From IMG/VR virus record IMGVR_UViG_3300027970_000044, positions 1-47,146 of that record: a stretch of DNA of 47,146 nucleotides; one strand, 5' to 3'. The notes beneath the pieces were generated by a model. The model had not been told where the DNA came from and ran no database searches. It worked only from the letters and a program-made list of their open reading frames with translations. The DNA is from a virus. Positions 1 through 8,681 of this stretch are shown here, piece after piece (within the stretch, counting starts at the first letter, position 1; every line of letters begins with the position of its first letter). The position numbers and the translations under genes were made by a program.

Positions 1-1846
1 TTGGAGGACGAACTACGGTAGCCTTTTTACCAGCAGCATTAGTAAATGTCTTTACATCTTCTTTATTATTAACAAAAGATTTAAACGACTTTCCATTGCC
101 GTCATGTATGGTTGTTTTTTTAGCCTTGCCAGCCCTGTAGCCATGCTCTCTAGCGCCAGCATTTTCCATCGCTTGACCAACATTTCTATCGGACGCAAAA
201 TTTGGAACAAATCCAGATGAAAAAGTTTTTTTTCCAGTAGCGCTTGTTAAAGGTACGCCGCTAGCTCCAATACTTACTCCAGCTCTACCTAAATTGGCGG
301 CTATTGTTTTGCTAATTCTCTCCTGCTCTCTCATCACATTCGATTGAGCGGTCAAATAATCAAGAAGTTGTTTTTCAGCTTGAACGGTCGTCATTTTGCC
401 GCTCAGTATTTTTTCTGTAAATACGCTATTCTTTTGAAGAATTGAAAGAACACCTTGCTCTAATGCAGCTTGCTGCTTGGTAGCCTCATTTCTTCCAAGC
501 AACTCTTTAGCAGATCCAGCGGCAAATTTTGCTAAATTTACAAATAATTTAGTTAAAACTGCAACAGCTAAAACAGTGCCAGGACCGCCAATAAAATTCG
601 AAATGCCCTTAAAAAATCCCTCTATAAATTTACCACCTTGAGTTTCAGTATCTATTTTATTAAAAGATTCAATTATACCGTTGAAACTTGAAAGAAAACC
701 CTTAGCATTTGGTTCAAAAACCAATGATCCAATTTTACTAGCAGCCTCCTCCAAATTTGAAACCGCCTGAGAAGACAAAGCCGACAAAGTTTTATTCAAC
801 TCTTGGTTTCTTTTTATAGCTTGATCAGTAGAGCTCAAAGAGGTTTCTAGCGCTCTATCATATATGCTATACTCTTTGCCCAAATCAGAAAGAGCTGCCT
901 TCAAGATGTTAATTTGAAAAACCCCACCTACCTGCTCTGCAACATAAGATTTTTGTTTAGCTCCAAGAGTATCATAAGTTGAGGCTAATTGTTTTAGAAG
1001 ATCTATTGCGCTTTGTCCCTCTGACGTATCAACCCCTAATGATCCTAAAAGGTCTTGAACCTTACCTCTTTGCAGTCTTGTAAAAATAGTTTTAAGTGAG
1101 TTACCAATTACGGCACCGCCTCTAGCAGTAGTTTGCTGAGCTGCCGTGACTATAGAAATGAGTTCATCCAATGAAACTCCAGCATCTTGAGCCGTAGAAC
1201 CAACTCTGCTAATAGCGTTAGCCAGGTCTGCTGAACTAACGGCAAACGCGGCATCGACATTGGCTAATTTATTCACAACTTGTACCGCGTCTAAAGCTGA
1301 ACCAGAGAAAGAGTTGAGAGTAGCCGTCAAAGCTTCAACACTCCTCACCGTATCAAGTCCACTTAATCTGGCTAAAATTAAAGCGGCATTAGTTCTCTTA
1401 AGAGTTTCTTCAACTCCCAAGCCCTGCCTAGCCAGTTCGGTTGCCGCCTCAGCAACAGAAGAAAAACTTTGAGCTGTATTTTTAGCTATATCAAATAATG
1501 ATCCGCCAAATTTTTGCAAACTTGAAGAAGACAAATTAAGTAATACGTTGATATCTTGAAGCTTTTTTTCAACTTCTATAGTAGAAGTAATCAGCGAAGA
1601 CAACGCCTTCTCAACGGCAAATATAGCTCCAGCTGATGCTCCGAAGGCTATAACGCGAGCATTTGAAGCTTCTAAACTCTTATTAAACTCACTTACTTGA
1701 GCAGTTATTCTTCCAAGCGCCTGAGAGCTTTTTTTCGTATTAATCTGAGAAAGCTCTATTGTTTTTAGAGCTTTCGCTATATCTTTTTCCATTTGGCGCG
1801 TATTTGCGCTAACGGAAATTGTTGCACTTGTTAAACCTGTAGCCAT
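1..1846 (-). CDS. Tail tape measure protein (N-terminal 615 residues, runs off the left edge)
   Basis: The reading frame is open from the ATG at 1846 to the window edge. It encodes the protein that sets tail length and is threaded through the tail tube. Residues about 80-330 have the TP901-type tape-measure core: alanine-rich helices with repeated stretches such as EAATELARQGLG, LARLSGLDT and VNKLANVDAAFA, then SSADLANAISRVGSTAQ and a TARGGAVIGNSLKTIFTRL-like segment. A hydrophobic stretch (FIGGPGTVLAVAVLTKLFV) lies near residue 430, usual for this family. A GFVPNFA motif lies near 195-215; from memory, similar motifs recur in tape measure proteins. The leader carries an AGGA at a plausible Shine-Dalgarno distance and a GTGTAA element at 1879-1884. 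The C-terminus is missing. Its place after the major tail protein supports the call. Confidence 0.88.
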   Translation of the reverse strand, partial: MATGLTSATISVSANTRQMEKDIAKALKTIELSQINTKKSSQALGRITAQVSEFNKSLEASNARVIAFGASAGAIFAVEKALSSLITSTIEVEKKLQDINVLLNLSSSSLQKFGGSLFDIAKNTAQSFSSVAEAATELARQGLGVEETLKRTNAALILARLSGLDTVRSVEALTATLNSFSGSALDAVQVVNKLANVDAAFAVSSADLANAISRVGSTAQDAGVSLDELISIVTAAQQTTARGGAVIGNSLKTIFTRLQRGKVQDLLGSLGVDTSEGQSAIDLLKQLASTYDTLGAKQKSYVAEQVGGVFQINILKAALSDLGKEYSIYDRALETSLSSTDQAIKRNQELNKTLSALSSQAVSNLEEAASKIGSLVFEPNAKGFLSSFNGIIESFNKIDTETQGGKFIEGFFKGISNFIGGPGTVLAVAVLTKLFVNLAKFAAGSAKELLGRNEATKQQAALEQGVLSILQKNSVFTEKILSGKMTTVQAEKQLLDYLTAQSNVMREQERISKTIAANLGRAGVSIGASGVPLTSATGKKTFSSGFVPNFASDRNVGQAMENAGAREHGYRAGKAKKTTIHDGNGKSFKSFVNNKEDVKTFTNAAGKKATVVRPP

Positions 1847-1878
1847 TCTTTTTTCCTAATTAATTACTTATTAAAGTA

Positions 1879-1884
1879 TTACAC
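1879..1884 (-). promoter_or_regulatory. GTGTAA element upstream of tape measure gene
   Basis: On the minus strand it reads CGTGTAATACTTTAATAA, about 35 nt before the start at 1846. It belongs to a recurrent gene-leading motif in this window, inferred to be a phage promoter. Confidence 0.5.
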
Positions 1885-1907
1885 GAAAATAGAAATAATT
1901 AATAAAA

Positions 1908-2954
1908 TTATTTCTTTGAATTTTTGGTATCCGTAGCTCTTATAGCATCATAAATATTCAATTCTCCGCCTTTATTTTGAGCAGCGTCCAGTAAGTTTGA
2001 ATCATCAAGCCGAGAATTCATCCCGATCTCTTCGTAGTCAGACTTTTTTGCCCCCACTAATGAGGTTATTCTACCGCTTCTTTCACCGCGACTGTTCTTT
2101 TGGTTGGGAGACTTATCTAAAGCTTTCCTTGTTTTTGATGAAGAAGAACCACTTTCACACCAATCTACTAATTTTGAAGGGTCACAGAGTATTTCATCTG
2201 ATATCTTTTCAGTTGTGTTATTTATCATTTTTCTATACATCGAAGCGTAAGAAAAAATATCTATTTGATAAGTAGTTAGTTGAGTTATTGGTTTTCCATA
2301 AAAGTTATATATTGGGAAATCTGAGCCAGTTAATAAAATTAAATTTTGAAAAAACCCTGTAGCAGCCACATATTTCAAATTATCTATTTTTAATAAATCT
2401 AATATTTTAGATATCTGAATCCACACCTCGTCATATACCTCATCCTCTAGGCAATCAAAGTAATCATTATTGTCAGAAACTGAAATAGAAAACGAAACAT
2501 CTTTAAAAAGCAAATTATTCAAATAATAACGATGATAGTATTTTTCAGCGTATTCTTCCGCAGTAGTTGGTATAATACTTTTTCTTTCAGTTAAAATCTT
2601 ATTGACTTTTCTTATTTCTTCGTCTATAGTTTTTTGAACACCATCCCTTTGAGATGGTAACATTAATTTTGATTTTGTTTTTATTAAATTTTCAATAAAG
2701 ACGCGAGATTGGGCAATTTGGCTCTCTCTTTCCTTAGACCACCATTTTTTTTCTATATAAAATTTTAAATATTCCTCTTCAGTTTTTACACCATTTTTCT
2801 TAGCAATATCCAAACCTTCGCTATAGCGGTTTTTTAAAACTATTTTATCAGCATAATTAACATGCTTGAAAAAACATTTTTCACTAGATAGCCTTATCTC
2901 ATCATGCCCCAAACAGATGCTGTGGTAAATCTTTTGGACCTCGTCATAGTCCAT
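1908..2954 (-). CDS. Hypothetical protein between tail genes, 348 aa
   Basis: I do not recognise the family. The protein is mainly helical and charged in residues 1-150 (YYHRYYLNNLLF, Lys/Glu-rich stretches), has a hydrophobic central part, and ends in a hydrophilic, Ser/Lys/Asp-rich tail that is probably disordered. It starts 17 bp after the stop of the preceding gene and precedes the tape measure gene. In siphoviruses this position usually holds tail assembly chaperones. The size is large for a classical G/T chaperone and there is no overlap of the kind that signals a programmed frameshift, so a chaperone role is only inferred from position. Confidence 0.85.
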   Translation of the reverse strand: MDYDEVQKIYHSICLGHDEIRLSSEKCFFKHVNYADKIVLKNRYSEGLDIAKKNGVKTEEEYLKFYIEKKWWSKERESQIAQSRVFIENLIKTKSKLMLPSQRDGVQKTIDEEIRKVNKILTERKSIIPTTAEEYAEKYYHRYYLNNLLFKDVSFSISVSDNNDYFDCLEDEVYDEVWIQISKILDLLKIDNLKYVAATGFFQNLILLTGSDFPIYNFYGKPITQLTTYQIDIFSYASMYRKMINNTTEKISDEILCDPSKLVDWCESGSSSSKTRKALDKSPNQKNSRGERSGRITSLVGAKKSDYEEIGMNSRLDDSNLLDAAQNKGGELNIYDAIRATDTKNSKK

Positions 2955-2971
2955 ATTTTATATAAAGTTAC

Positions 2972-3775
2972 TTACAAGTTTTCAACTGAGACATTCGAAG
3001 AATCCTGCTTCTCCTCTACAGCGGGCTCATCAATTTCTTTTTTAGCCTCACTTAGACTTTCTTCCTTCTCGGTCTCCCGCTGCTCTTCTTCAATTCTCTT
3101 TAAGAATTCATTGTCTAAAAGCTCAAACTCATAAAAATTATTAGCACTACCCAAATACCAAATTGTTACAAGATAATTAATTCTAGAAAAAACTTTATTA
3201 AGAAAATCGTTAGTTTCGACTACTTCGTCATAATAATCTAACTTAGAATCTATGTCGCCGCCATTTAATAAAGCCTTGTGATCACCAATTGAGTCCACTT
3301 CTACTCCCAAATTTGCCGCCCACCAAACTATTGACTTATTGCGAGCCTTAGCCTCCGCAGTATACTCAAAGGCATTAATTTGTGAAAGCTCTAAATCCTG
3401 CATCTGCTTTCTCAATAAAACTGTCTCCGCCTGCAATTCTAACAATTTACTCTTCTCTTCCTCACTTCTTTCGCTTTCTTTCTTTGCAGAAAGTTTTTCA
3501 ATTTTTTCACGAGTCTCTGACAATTCAACAAACACTGCAGAATATTCTTTTTTTTCAGCTTCTGAAATTGTTCCGCCTTGATCTTTAAACATTTTATCCC
3601 AAAGAATTTTTGGCAATATTCCAGATCCTATAAATTGAGATAATTTTGAGGCATAATAAAGCTCGCCCTCTTCTTTTAATTTTCTATTTGGTTTTAAAAT
3701 CGCAAATTTACGACTTACTCCAGAATCATTCTTTGCTTCAAATGAATACAGATATTTTTTATTTTTATCACTCAT
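2972..3775 (-). CDS. Hypothetical protein in tail chaperone position, 267 aa
   Basis: Unrecognised. The N-terminus (SDKNKKYLYSFEAKNDSG) looks like a small beta domain. Residues about 75-135 form a strong Glu/Lys-rich coiled coil, residues 140-225 are a mixed segment with SIVWWAANLG, and the last 40 residues are acidic and low-complexity. The leader contains AGGA about 8 nt before the ATG, one of the few Shine-Dalgarno-like sites here. Together with the next gene it occupies the interval between major tail protein and tape measure, so tail assembly is the likely process, but this is inference from context only. Confidence 0.85.
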   Translation of the reverse strand: MSDKNKKYLYSFEAKNDSGVSRKFAILKPNRKLKEEGELYYASKLSQFIGSGILPKILWDKMFKDQGGTISEAEKKEYSAVFVELSETREKIEKLSAKKESERSEEEKSKLLELQAETVLLRKQMQDLELSQINAFEYTAEAKARNKSIVWWAANLGVEVDSIGDHKALLNGGDIDSKLDYYDEVVETNDFLNKVFSRINYLVTIWYLGSANNFYEFELLDNEFLKRIEEEQRETEKEESLSEAKKEIDEPAVEEKQDSSNVSVENL

Positions 3776-3881
3776 AATTTTTCCTTTTTCCTTTTATTTT
3801 ACCGTTTATTTTACCGTTTATTTTATTTTTTTAAATAAATTTTATTTCAAAATTACAGATAGCGCTCAAAAGAATGTGCAT

Positions 3882-4115
3882 TTAAACTATTTCCATGCTT
3901 GAAAAAAGAGAAGAAATTTGTTCTTCAGAATTTCTAACGGCGGCATTTCCCCTATCAAGAATTTCTTTTCTTTTAAGTGAATATTCTTGTTCGTCAATTA
4001 AGCCTCTCTTTAATAATTCTTCAACGTAAACTAGGTGAGAAATGAATAAGAACTTCATTTCTTTTTCTATCTTTTGTGACAAGAACTTGTCAAAATTAAA
4101 TTCAAATTTTTGCAT
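3882..4115 (-). CDS. Small helical hypothetical protein, 77 aa
   Basis: A short all-helical protein with LKRGLIDEQEYSLKRKEIL in the middle. This resembles the SHOCT-like helical pattern that recurs in small bacterial proteins, but the match is too short to assign. It lies in the tail module, has its own GTGTAA element upstream (4162-4167) and an AAAGGA sequence directly before the ATG. The role is unknown. Confidence 0.75.
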   Translation of the reverse strand: MQKFEFNFDKFLSQKIEKEMKFLFISHLVYVEELLKRGLIDEQEYSLKRKEILDRGNAAVRNSEEQISSLFSSMEIV

Positions 4116-4161
4116 AATCCTTTTAAACCTTACTTTTAATTTCCTTTTTTCCTAAATGCTA

Positions 4162-4167
4162 TTACAC
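4162..4167 (-). promoter_or_regulatory. GTGTAA element after terminator, upstream of 77-aa gene
   Basis: Minus strand TTGTGTAATAGCATTTAGG. It follows the hairpin at 4182-4201 directly, so a stop of one transcript is followed at once by a start signal for the next. Confidence 0.55.
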
Positions 4168-4181
4168 AATAAATAAAAAAA

Positions 4182-4201
4182 AGAGACTCCGAAGAGTCTC
4201 T
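4182..4201 (-). terminator. Rho-independent terminator after the 101-aa gene
   Basis: A perfect 8-bp stem (AGAGACTC / GAGTCTCT) with a CGAA loop is flanked by an A-tract on one side and a T-tract on the other, so it could work in both directions. On the minus strand it follows the stop at 4230. Confidence 0.85.
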
Positions 4202-4229
4202 TTTTAATAATATATAATATTATAAGGTA

Positions 4230-4535
4230 TTAATTAAATAAGTTTTTTACTGAATGAGTTACTTTAGATGATTGACCAGGAACAGGAATCGAAGCAGTAA
4301 TTGCAGGCTCCTGCTCTAATTTAACAGGCTCAACTTTTGGCTGGACTTCAACTTTTGGCTGGACTTCAACTTTTGGTTTACCATTCAATTTAAAATTTTC
4401 AGAAATATAATCGAAGTCATGACTTGAAAGCTCCACGCTACTGCCTTGAACTTTTCCTCTTTTTTTAACCTCTTCAACGTACCCAGCGGCTCTCTCACGA
4501 GCCGCCGAATAAATTGTTTTTAGTGGAATTTTCAT
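4230..4535 (-). CDS. Small hypothetical protein with PKVEVQ repeats, 101 aa
   Basis: The N-terminal 50 residues are basic and helical. Residues about 53-68 consist of a PKVEVQ hexapeptide repeated in tandem (an 18-bp DNA repeat at 4339-4374), followed by a Pro/Ser-rich tail. It follows the major tail protein gene by 19 bp and is closed by a strong terminator, so it is probably co-expressed with the tail tube. The repeat suggests an extended linker. The function is unknown. Confidence 0.8.
   Translation of the reverse strand: MKIPLKTIYSAARERAAGYVEEVKKRGKVQGSSVELSSHDFDYISENFKLNGKPKVEVQPKVEVQPKVEPVKLEQEPAITASIPVPGQSSKVTHSVKNLFN
4339..4374. repeat. 18-bp tandem repeat inside the 101-aa gene
   Basis: Two exact copies of GGCTGGACTTCAACTTTT encode part of the PKVEVQ repeats. 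A third, diverged half copy flanks them on each side. Confidence 0.8.
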
Positions 4536-4554
4536 TTTTTAAAAATGAATTTTA

Positions 4555-5652
4555 TTAGGGGGCTACCGGATAACTTCCAGACATGAAAACGCCCTTGGTC
4601 GAATCTTCAGGTCCGCCGATACTTACTTCATACTCAAGAGACACAGAAGCATTATCACCGATTGAAGTAGTCAAGCTTTCTGACAATAATTTTGCACCTT
4701 TCAATTGAGCAATAAGTGCCGGAGCGCCATTCCCCGAACAGTCATTCTTTTTCATTGTTATCGTGAGCGTATACACATCAGTCTCGCAAAGAAGATTAGC
4801 CAAGTTAAAGTCAGCCAATTCACCCATCTGAGCTTCAACAGAAAGTGAGGCTGTCACAGGGAAATCAATTTCACGACTAAATGGGAATCTGCTACCTAAT
4901 TTCTCAATTGGAGTTCTACTCAAGTCAGTTGACAAAGTAAAACTTTGAATTTTAATATCATTTGCCTCAAAGCCTTTGACCTGGTCATTACTTAAAGTAA
5001 AAGTAATATCTCCAGGTCTTAAAACTGTAATATCATTGTCATCTCCTGAAGATTGAGGTATTGTGAAAGATATTCCTGTGATCTTCGTACCAGCAGCAGG
5101 ATCAATAGCTGGAATATGATTTACACCAGTGATGTCAGAGTAAACTGCAAAATTGAGAGCCTCAAAGTCGGCACTTGCTGTTGGCACGTCTCCAACTGAA
5201 GCCTCCAATGAATAAGATGTTAAGAATGCATTTCCTAAACCGAATACGCCAGTTTTGTCGCCGACATATCCCACATTATCGCTACCCTCCTTGGCAACAG
5301 TTAAAAAGTAATTCTTTTCATCAGTCTTTTTATTTAAGATACCCGATAAAATTGATACTGGCAGTCCACTTAATCCGCAAACACTAAGTCCAACATAGCT
5401 TTCATTACTTCCATCAGTTGGGTACCATGAAGTACTCATGTTAACAGTTGGAGCCTCAACTTCGATACGGTCGATAGCAGCTAATTGACCATATTGGTTA
5501 ATATCGGTGAAGTTTCTTGAAAAGTCTGAGTCCCAGCTTTGAACGCGAGTTAGCTGAGCTATGTCGCCAACTCCAGTATGAGAGCCTGAGCGGGCTGAAT
5601 TTTGTCCAGCATATAAAGCTAAACTTTGATAAATGATACGATTTCTTGACAT
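4555..5652 (-). CDS. Major tail (tube) protein, 365 aa
   Basis: This is the likely tube-forming protein of the tail. It begins SRNRIIYQSLALYAG and is beta-rich, with repeated phrases typical of tail tube proteins: RVQSWDSDFSRNFTDINQYGQLAAIDRI, SLEASVGDVPTASADFEA and a late ITMKKNDCSGNGAP segment. The SASADFE-type phrase, where a tail tube subunit describes a two-copy beta-sandwich, is common in siphophage major tail proteins of this size. Its codons look G+C-richer than those of neighbouring small genes, consistent with high expression. It lies after the neck genes and before the chaperone/tape measure group. No sheath gene is adjacent. The assignment rests on composition and position rather than on a diagnostic motif. 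Confidence 0.72.
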   Translation of the reverse strand: MSRNRIIYQSLALYAGQNSARSGSHTGVGDIAQLTRVQSWDSDFSRNFTDINQYGQLAAIDRIEVEAPTVNMSTSWYPTDGSNESYVGLSVCGLSGLPVSILSGILNKKTDEKNYFLTVAKEGSDNVGYVGDKTGVFGLGNAFLTSYSLEASVGDVPTASADFEALNFAVYSDITGVNHIPAIDPAAGTKITGISFTIPQSSGDDNDITVLRPGDITFTLSNDQVKGFEANDIKIQSFTLSTDLSRTPIEKLGSRFPFSREIDFPVTASLSVEAQMGELADFNLANLLCETDVYTLTITMKKNDCSGNGAPALIAQLKGAKLLSESLTTSIGDNASVSLEYEVSIGGPEDSTKGVFMSGSYPVAP

Positions 5653-5724
5653 ATTTTTATATTATTGTTGATGTTTTTAGTTTTATTCCTATTAAAAAGA
5701 AAAAAAAATAAATTATGCAAATTA

Positions 5725-5730
5725 TTACAT
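5725..5730 (-). promoter_or_regulatory. ATGTAA variant element upstream of major tail protein
   Basis: Minus strand AAATGTAATAATTTGCATAA, about 75 nt before the start at 5652. It differs from the GTGTAA element in its first base. The gene is probably strongly expressed, so a promoter here is plausible. Confidence 0.35.
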
Positions 5731-5754
5731 TTAAAAATTATCGTTGGGAACAAT

Positions 5755-6600
5755 TTAAAATCTGGGCATTCTTATTGTTTTTAATTTAAAATCAGCAAAA
5801 CCGCCCCAAACGCCTTCCTTTATTAGCTTGTTAACTCTTTCATCAAATTTTGAAATCCTTACAGAGTCTATGTAAACTAAGTTATTCGAATACTGAATTG
5901 ACAGATTTCTATAATTATATCCACTAGTTTCAGATTTAAAATCTCCAAATATATTAAATGGAATTCCAGAGGACGGAATCAAAGAAAAGCTTTTTCTTGC
6001 GGAATCTTGCAAAATGGAATTTAAAGAATCTAACTTAAAGGCTGTATCAGAAAATATTGTACATCTAAATTCATGATTAGATTCATCCAATCCACCAAAA
6101 GCAAAAGGCTCATTTTCTCCAAAAAAATTCTTAACATAAATAAGTGGATATGGCTCAAGTGAATTTGGCAGCGCTCCAGTTATAGCATTAGATAAAACTG
6201 GGTCATTTAAAAAAAGCTGGGTTTCGTCTTTAGCAGTCAAGAAAAGATTAAATTCCTTAGTGGCAAAATTTGTCTGAATATTTGAAATTGAAGCGGGCAC
6301 AGTATTATCAAAAATTAATCTCCCCATCCCGTAGTCAACTTTCATTCCAGAAGCACCTTTTGGATAAAAATTTCCACTTATATTTGCGCCGGAACATATT
6401 GCAGCATCATAAATACTAGAATCAGCAACCCATTGCCTGTATTGAGATTGATAAACGGTATAGTTATTAAAATATGGATCAGAAGAAGGATAAAGAATTC
6501 CAGACTGAATATTTATAAAAGCATCACCCCTGCTGCAGACTTCATGATCTAAAAACAGCATAAACGAGGCGGACAATTCATTAACAAAAGAAGCTTTCAT
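5755..6600 (-). CDS. Neck/tail-junction protein candidate, 281 aa
   Basis: Unrecognised by motif. It is a beta-rich globular protein without signal peptide or membrane segment. Its place between the 196-aa neck candidate and the major tail protein is where a tail terminator or additional neck protein is expected. A GTGTAA element sits 18 nt before its start, inside the last codons and the gap of the upstream gene. Structural role inferred from order only. Confidence 0.8.
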   Translation of the reverse strand: MKASFVNELSASFMLFLDHEVCSRGDAFINIQSGILYPSSDPYFNNYTVYQSQYRQWVADSSIYDAAICSGANISGNFYPKGASGMKVDYGMGRLIFDNTVPASISNIQTNFATKEFNLFLTAKDETQLFLNDPVLSNAITGALPNSLEPYPLIYVKNFFGENEPFAFGGLDESNHEFRCTIFSDTAFKLDSLNSILQDSARKSFSLIPSSGIPFNIFGDFKSETSGYNYRNLSIQYSNNLVYIDSVRISKFDERVNKLIKEGVWGGFADFKLKTIRMPRF

Positions 6601-6604
6601 ATTT

Positions 6605-7195
6605 TTAATTATTTACACTAAATAGTCTTTTTAGAAAATTATTATACATTCTCGAAAAATAAGAAGTGTTTTTAAATACCGCAGATCTAACTTTATTATC
6701 TGACTGAACGCCGCCACCAGACCTTCCAGAATTAGATCTTGAAATAAAATATCCCAATCCACTTATTCCTTTTTCTATTCCAGTTAGCCAACTTCTACCA
6801 GCAGCCCATGGTATTGGCGTTTTATTTTCAAATTCGTCCATTGAAGGAACGAAAACCTTAAAAACAATTTGACCATATGGCTTACCCCTTTCAGATTTTC
6901 CAGATCCAACCATTCTTATTTTATTTATTAAATTTTTAACAATTTCAGTGGGTTTTGAGCCACCATTAAAACCTATGAAAGAAAAAATATTCCCGTAGCC
7001 CCCCAAGGTTCCGGAAGTATTTTCGCTACTTTCGCCAGCGTCCATTTCCTCTGTGACAGAATGCGATTCAAATTCATTTAAAAATTGCTTTCTTTCATCT
7101 TCAAGTTTACTCTCAGCTATCTCCAATGCTGCACTTTTTATTTCTGACAAGTTTCCAATGTTGAGTCGCAAAGTTTTTTTATCTAACGTAGCCAT
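6605..7195 (-). CDS. Tail completion/neck protein candidate, 196 aa
   Basis: Residues 1-50 are helical and charged. A Gly-rich region (LGGYGNIFSFIGFNGGS) precedes a compact domain with IPWAAGRSWLTGIEKGISGLG and SNSGRSGGGVQSD, then NTSYFSRMYNNFLKRL. The last two phrases resemble proteins found between adaptor and tail tube genes in many uncultured phages; an HK97 gp10-like tail completion role is possible. It follows the head-closure candidate by 10 bp. Confidence in coding is high; in function it is low. Confidence 0.82.
   Translation of the reverse strand: MATLDKKTLRLNIGNLSEIKSAALEIAESKLEDERKQFLNEFESHSVTEEMDAGESSENTSGTLGGYGNIFSFIGFNGGSKPTEIVKNLINKIRMVGSGKSERGKPYGQIVFKVFVPSMDEFENKTPIPWAAGRSWLTGIEKGISGLGYFISRSNSGRSGGGVQSDNKVRSAVFKNTSYFSRMYNNFLKRLFSVNN
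6613..6618 (-). promoter_or_regulatory. GTGTAA element upstream of 281-aa neck gene
   Basis: Minus strand TAGTGTAAATAATTAAAAATATG. It begins 18 nt before the start at 6600 and lies within the 3' end of the upstream gene, so it drives an internal re-start of the operon if active. Confidence 0.5.
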
Positions 7196-7205
7196 GGCGC
7201 TGTTT

Positions 7206-7652
7206 TTAATTCACTTCCTTCACAAACACTGTATAAAAATCAATCGAAATTAATCCATGAGGTTTAGAAAATCCAATCCACTCACAACTTTTGCCGTCTA
7301 TCAAAAACTCCTTGTATCCATTTATGAAATCAAAAGCGTCTCTTTTCATTTTTAATCTACAATTATTATCATGAATTTTTGGTCTAACCTCATTTGTTGG
7401 TCCGCCAAAAAGCTCTTTCGATGGATCCTGCCACATAATCCTCATTTTAAATACCCCAGAAACTGGAATTAATTGCTCGACAGTAGAAGACTGAGAAGAT
7501 CTATCATAAAAATAATTATGAGATTGATCTTGAGTTTGGACTATAACTTTCTTAGGCTCTTTTATAACGACGACGTCTCTGCCAAATGACTCATGAATGT
7601 CATTAAAGACAGATGAGTAAGAAGATTTCTGAAAATCTGAAAAAAAGTTCAT
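7206..7652 (-). CDS. Head-tail connector (stopper/head-closure) candidate, 148 aa
   Basis: A small protein with a helical N-terminus, a beta-rich middle (VSGVFKMRIMWQDP) and a C-terminal part ending FSKPHGLISIDFYTVFVKEV. Size, predicted beta content and location directly after the adaptor candidate fit a head-closure or stopper protein. No catalytic motif. The function is inferred from the conserved order adaptor, stopper, tail completion, tube. Confidence 0.8.
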   Translation of the reverse strand: MNFFSDFQKSSYSSVFNDIHESFGRDVVVIKEPKKVIVQTQDQSHNYFYDRSSQSSTVEQLIPVSGVFKMRIMWQDPSKELFGGPTNEVRPKIHDNNCRLKMKRDAFDFINGYKEFLIDGKSCEWIGFSKPHGLISIDFYTVFVKEVN

Positions 7653-7660
7653 ATTTAGTA

Positions 7661-8218
7661 TTAATAAATATAGTCTCTATCTGATCTGTAATCGTTATAA
7701 TCAGAAGAAACACCTCGATAGGATGTTCCAGCAACAGTATCATCTCCAACAACTTGCTGAGGACCAGAATTATACTTAATATAATTAATAATCATCCTGT
7801 CTAACTCCTCCCTGGAATCCTTAGCCATAGACTTGAAAGTCTTAGCGACTTCATTTCTGTTCATTCTGGTTATCGAAGAGTCGCCCTCTTTTAGGGAAGT
7901 CCAATCATTCCCACCTAAAGCTCCTCCAATCCCACTTAATGAATATCTAGCTTGTTTATTATAAAAATCAACTTCAAATATTTTTTTATAAATAGCCATC
8001 TGTTCCGAATTTAGATCAGGAACAATGTCATAACTTACTATTTCGCCGTATTGACCAGTGGCGTAACTGCCAGAAAAACAACCATCTATTAAGTTATTTA
8101 ATTTTCCAACATTAGAGTTTCCAGCAAACCAATTTGCTAAAAATTCAGTAGAGTAACCAGCAGATTCGCCGATATCTTCGTGGACAGATTGTATAAATTC
8201 ATCATAATAAGTAGCCAT
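7661..8218 (-). CDS. Head-tail adaptor protein candidate (gp6-like), 185 aa
   Basis: The protein begins with YYDEFIQSVHEDIGE, followed by STEFLANWFAGNSNVGKLNNLI, and later MAIYKKIFEVDFYNKQARYSL and EVAKTFKSMAKDSREELDRMI. This series of amphipathic helices is characteristic of the helical head-tail adaptor that docks under the portal. The last 40 residues are Tyr/Asp-rich and probably flexible. A GTGTAA element lies 15 nt before the start codon, with no Shine-Dalgarno sequence between. It opens the neck gene cluster. Confidence 0.85.
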   Translation of the reverse strand: MATYYDEFIQSVHEDIGESAGYSTEFLANWFAGNSNVGKLNNLIDGCFSGSYATGQYGEIVSYDIVPDLNSEQMAIYKKIFEVDFYNKQARYSLSGIGGALGGNDWTSLKEGDSSITRMNRNEVAKTFKSMAKDSREELDRMIINYIKYNSGPQQVVGDDTVAGTSYRGVSSDYNDYRSDRDYIY

Positions 8219-8227
8219 ATTATATTG

Positions 8228-8233
8228 TTACAC
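8228..8233 (-). promoter_or_regulatory. GTGTAA element upstream of adaptor gene
   Basis: Minus strand TAGTGTAACAATATAATATGG. The first base is 15 nt from the ATG at 8218, which would give an mRNA with almost no leader if this is a -10-type element. Confidence 0.58.
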
Positions 8234-8261
8234 TAATAGCTACCTCAATGTTTATTTTTTA

Positions 8262-8639
8262 TTAAGCGCCCTCTCTCAAAATTCTTCTAGCATTCGGACT
8301 CAAAGAAGAAGCGTTACAATCTTGGTAAGCATTAGCATATTGATCAGTTCTGCTAATTAGCATTCTTGAGCCTTGAAATCTCCTAAATTCTCTAGCCAGT
8401 CTCTCTTTCAATACTCTTTTTTCAACAGAGGGAACTAGCCCAACCTTTTCAGCGTGTCTTTGAAGATCGGTTGTATTAAGTTCATTAATATAGCTTTCAT
8501 ACTCTTCCATTTTTGAAGTTTTGTATGGATTACTATTATCCTGACCCAGAAGCGCATCCAAAGTTTGAAAACATTCAGTTTCATCAATATGCTTACCGTC
8601 AACTTGATCTAATTCTTTTATTTTTTTATTTTTATTCAT
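8262..8639 (-). CDS. Small protein with SAP-like helix-extended-helix segment, 125 aa
   Basis: Residues about 48-88 read YINELNTTDLQRHAEKVGL followed by a basic helix ending RLAREF. This pattern (hydrophobic helix, Gly-Leu-X-Pro-Ser turn, second Arg/Lys-rich helix) resembles SAP or Rho-N type nucleic-acid-binding modules. The N-terminus is charged and probably disordered. It sits at the head of the neck module. DNA binding during packaging or connector assembly is possible but unproven. Confidence 0.8.
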   Translation of the reverse strand: MNKNKKIKELDQVDGKHIDETECFQTLDALLGQDNSNPYKTSKMEEYESYINELNTTDLQRHAEKVGLVPSVEKRVLKERLAREFRRFQGSRMLISRTDQYANAYQDCNASSLSPNARRILREGA

Positions 8640-8681
8640 ATTAGCTATATTACTTGAATTTATTATTAATTTATAATAAAA

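Noticed and set aside
1908-3775. Programmed ribosomal frameshift joining the two genes before the tape measure gene
   Set aside because: The genes are separated by 17 bp with separate start and stop; I see no slippery site plus overlap as in G/GT chaperones.
5112-5118. GTGTAA match inside the major tail protein gene (also near 27900, 28395 and 42652)
   Set aside because: Inside coding sequence, not followed by a gene start, and explained by codons such as those for Gly-Val-Asn.
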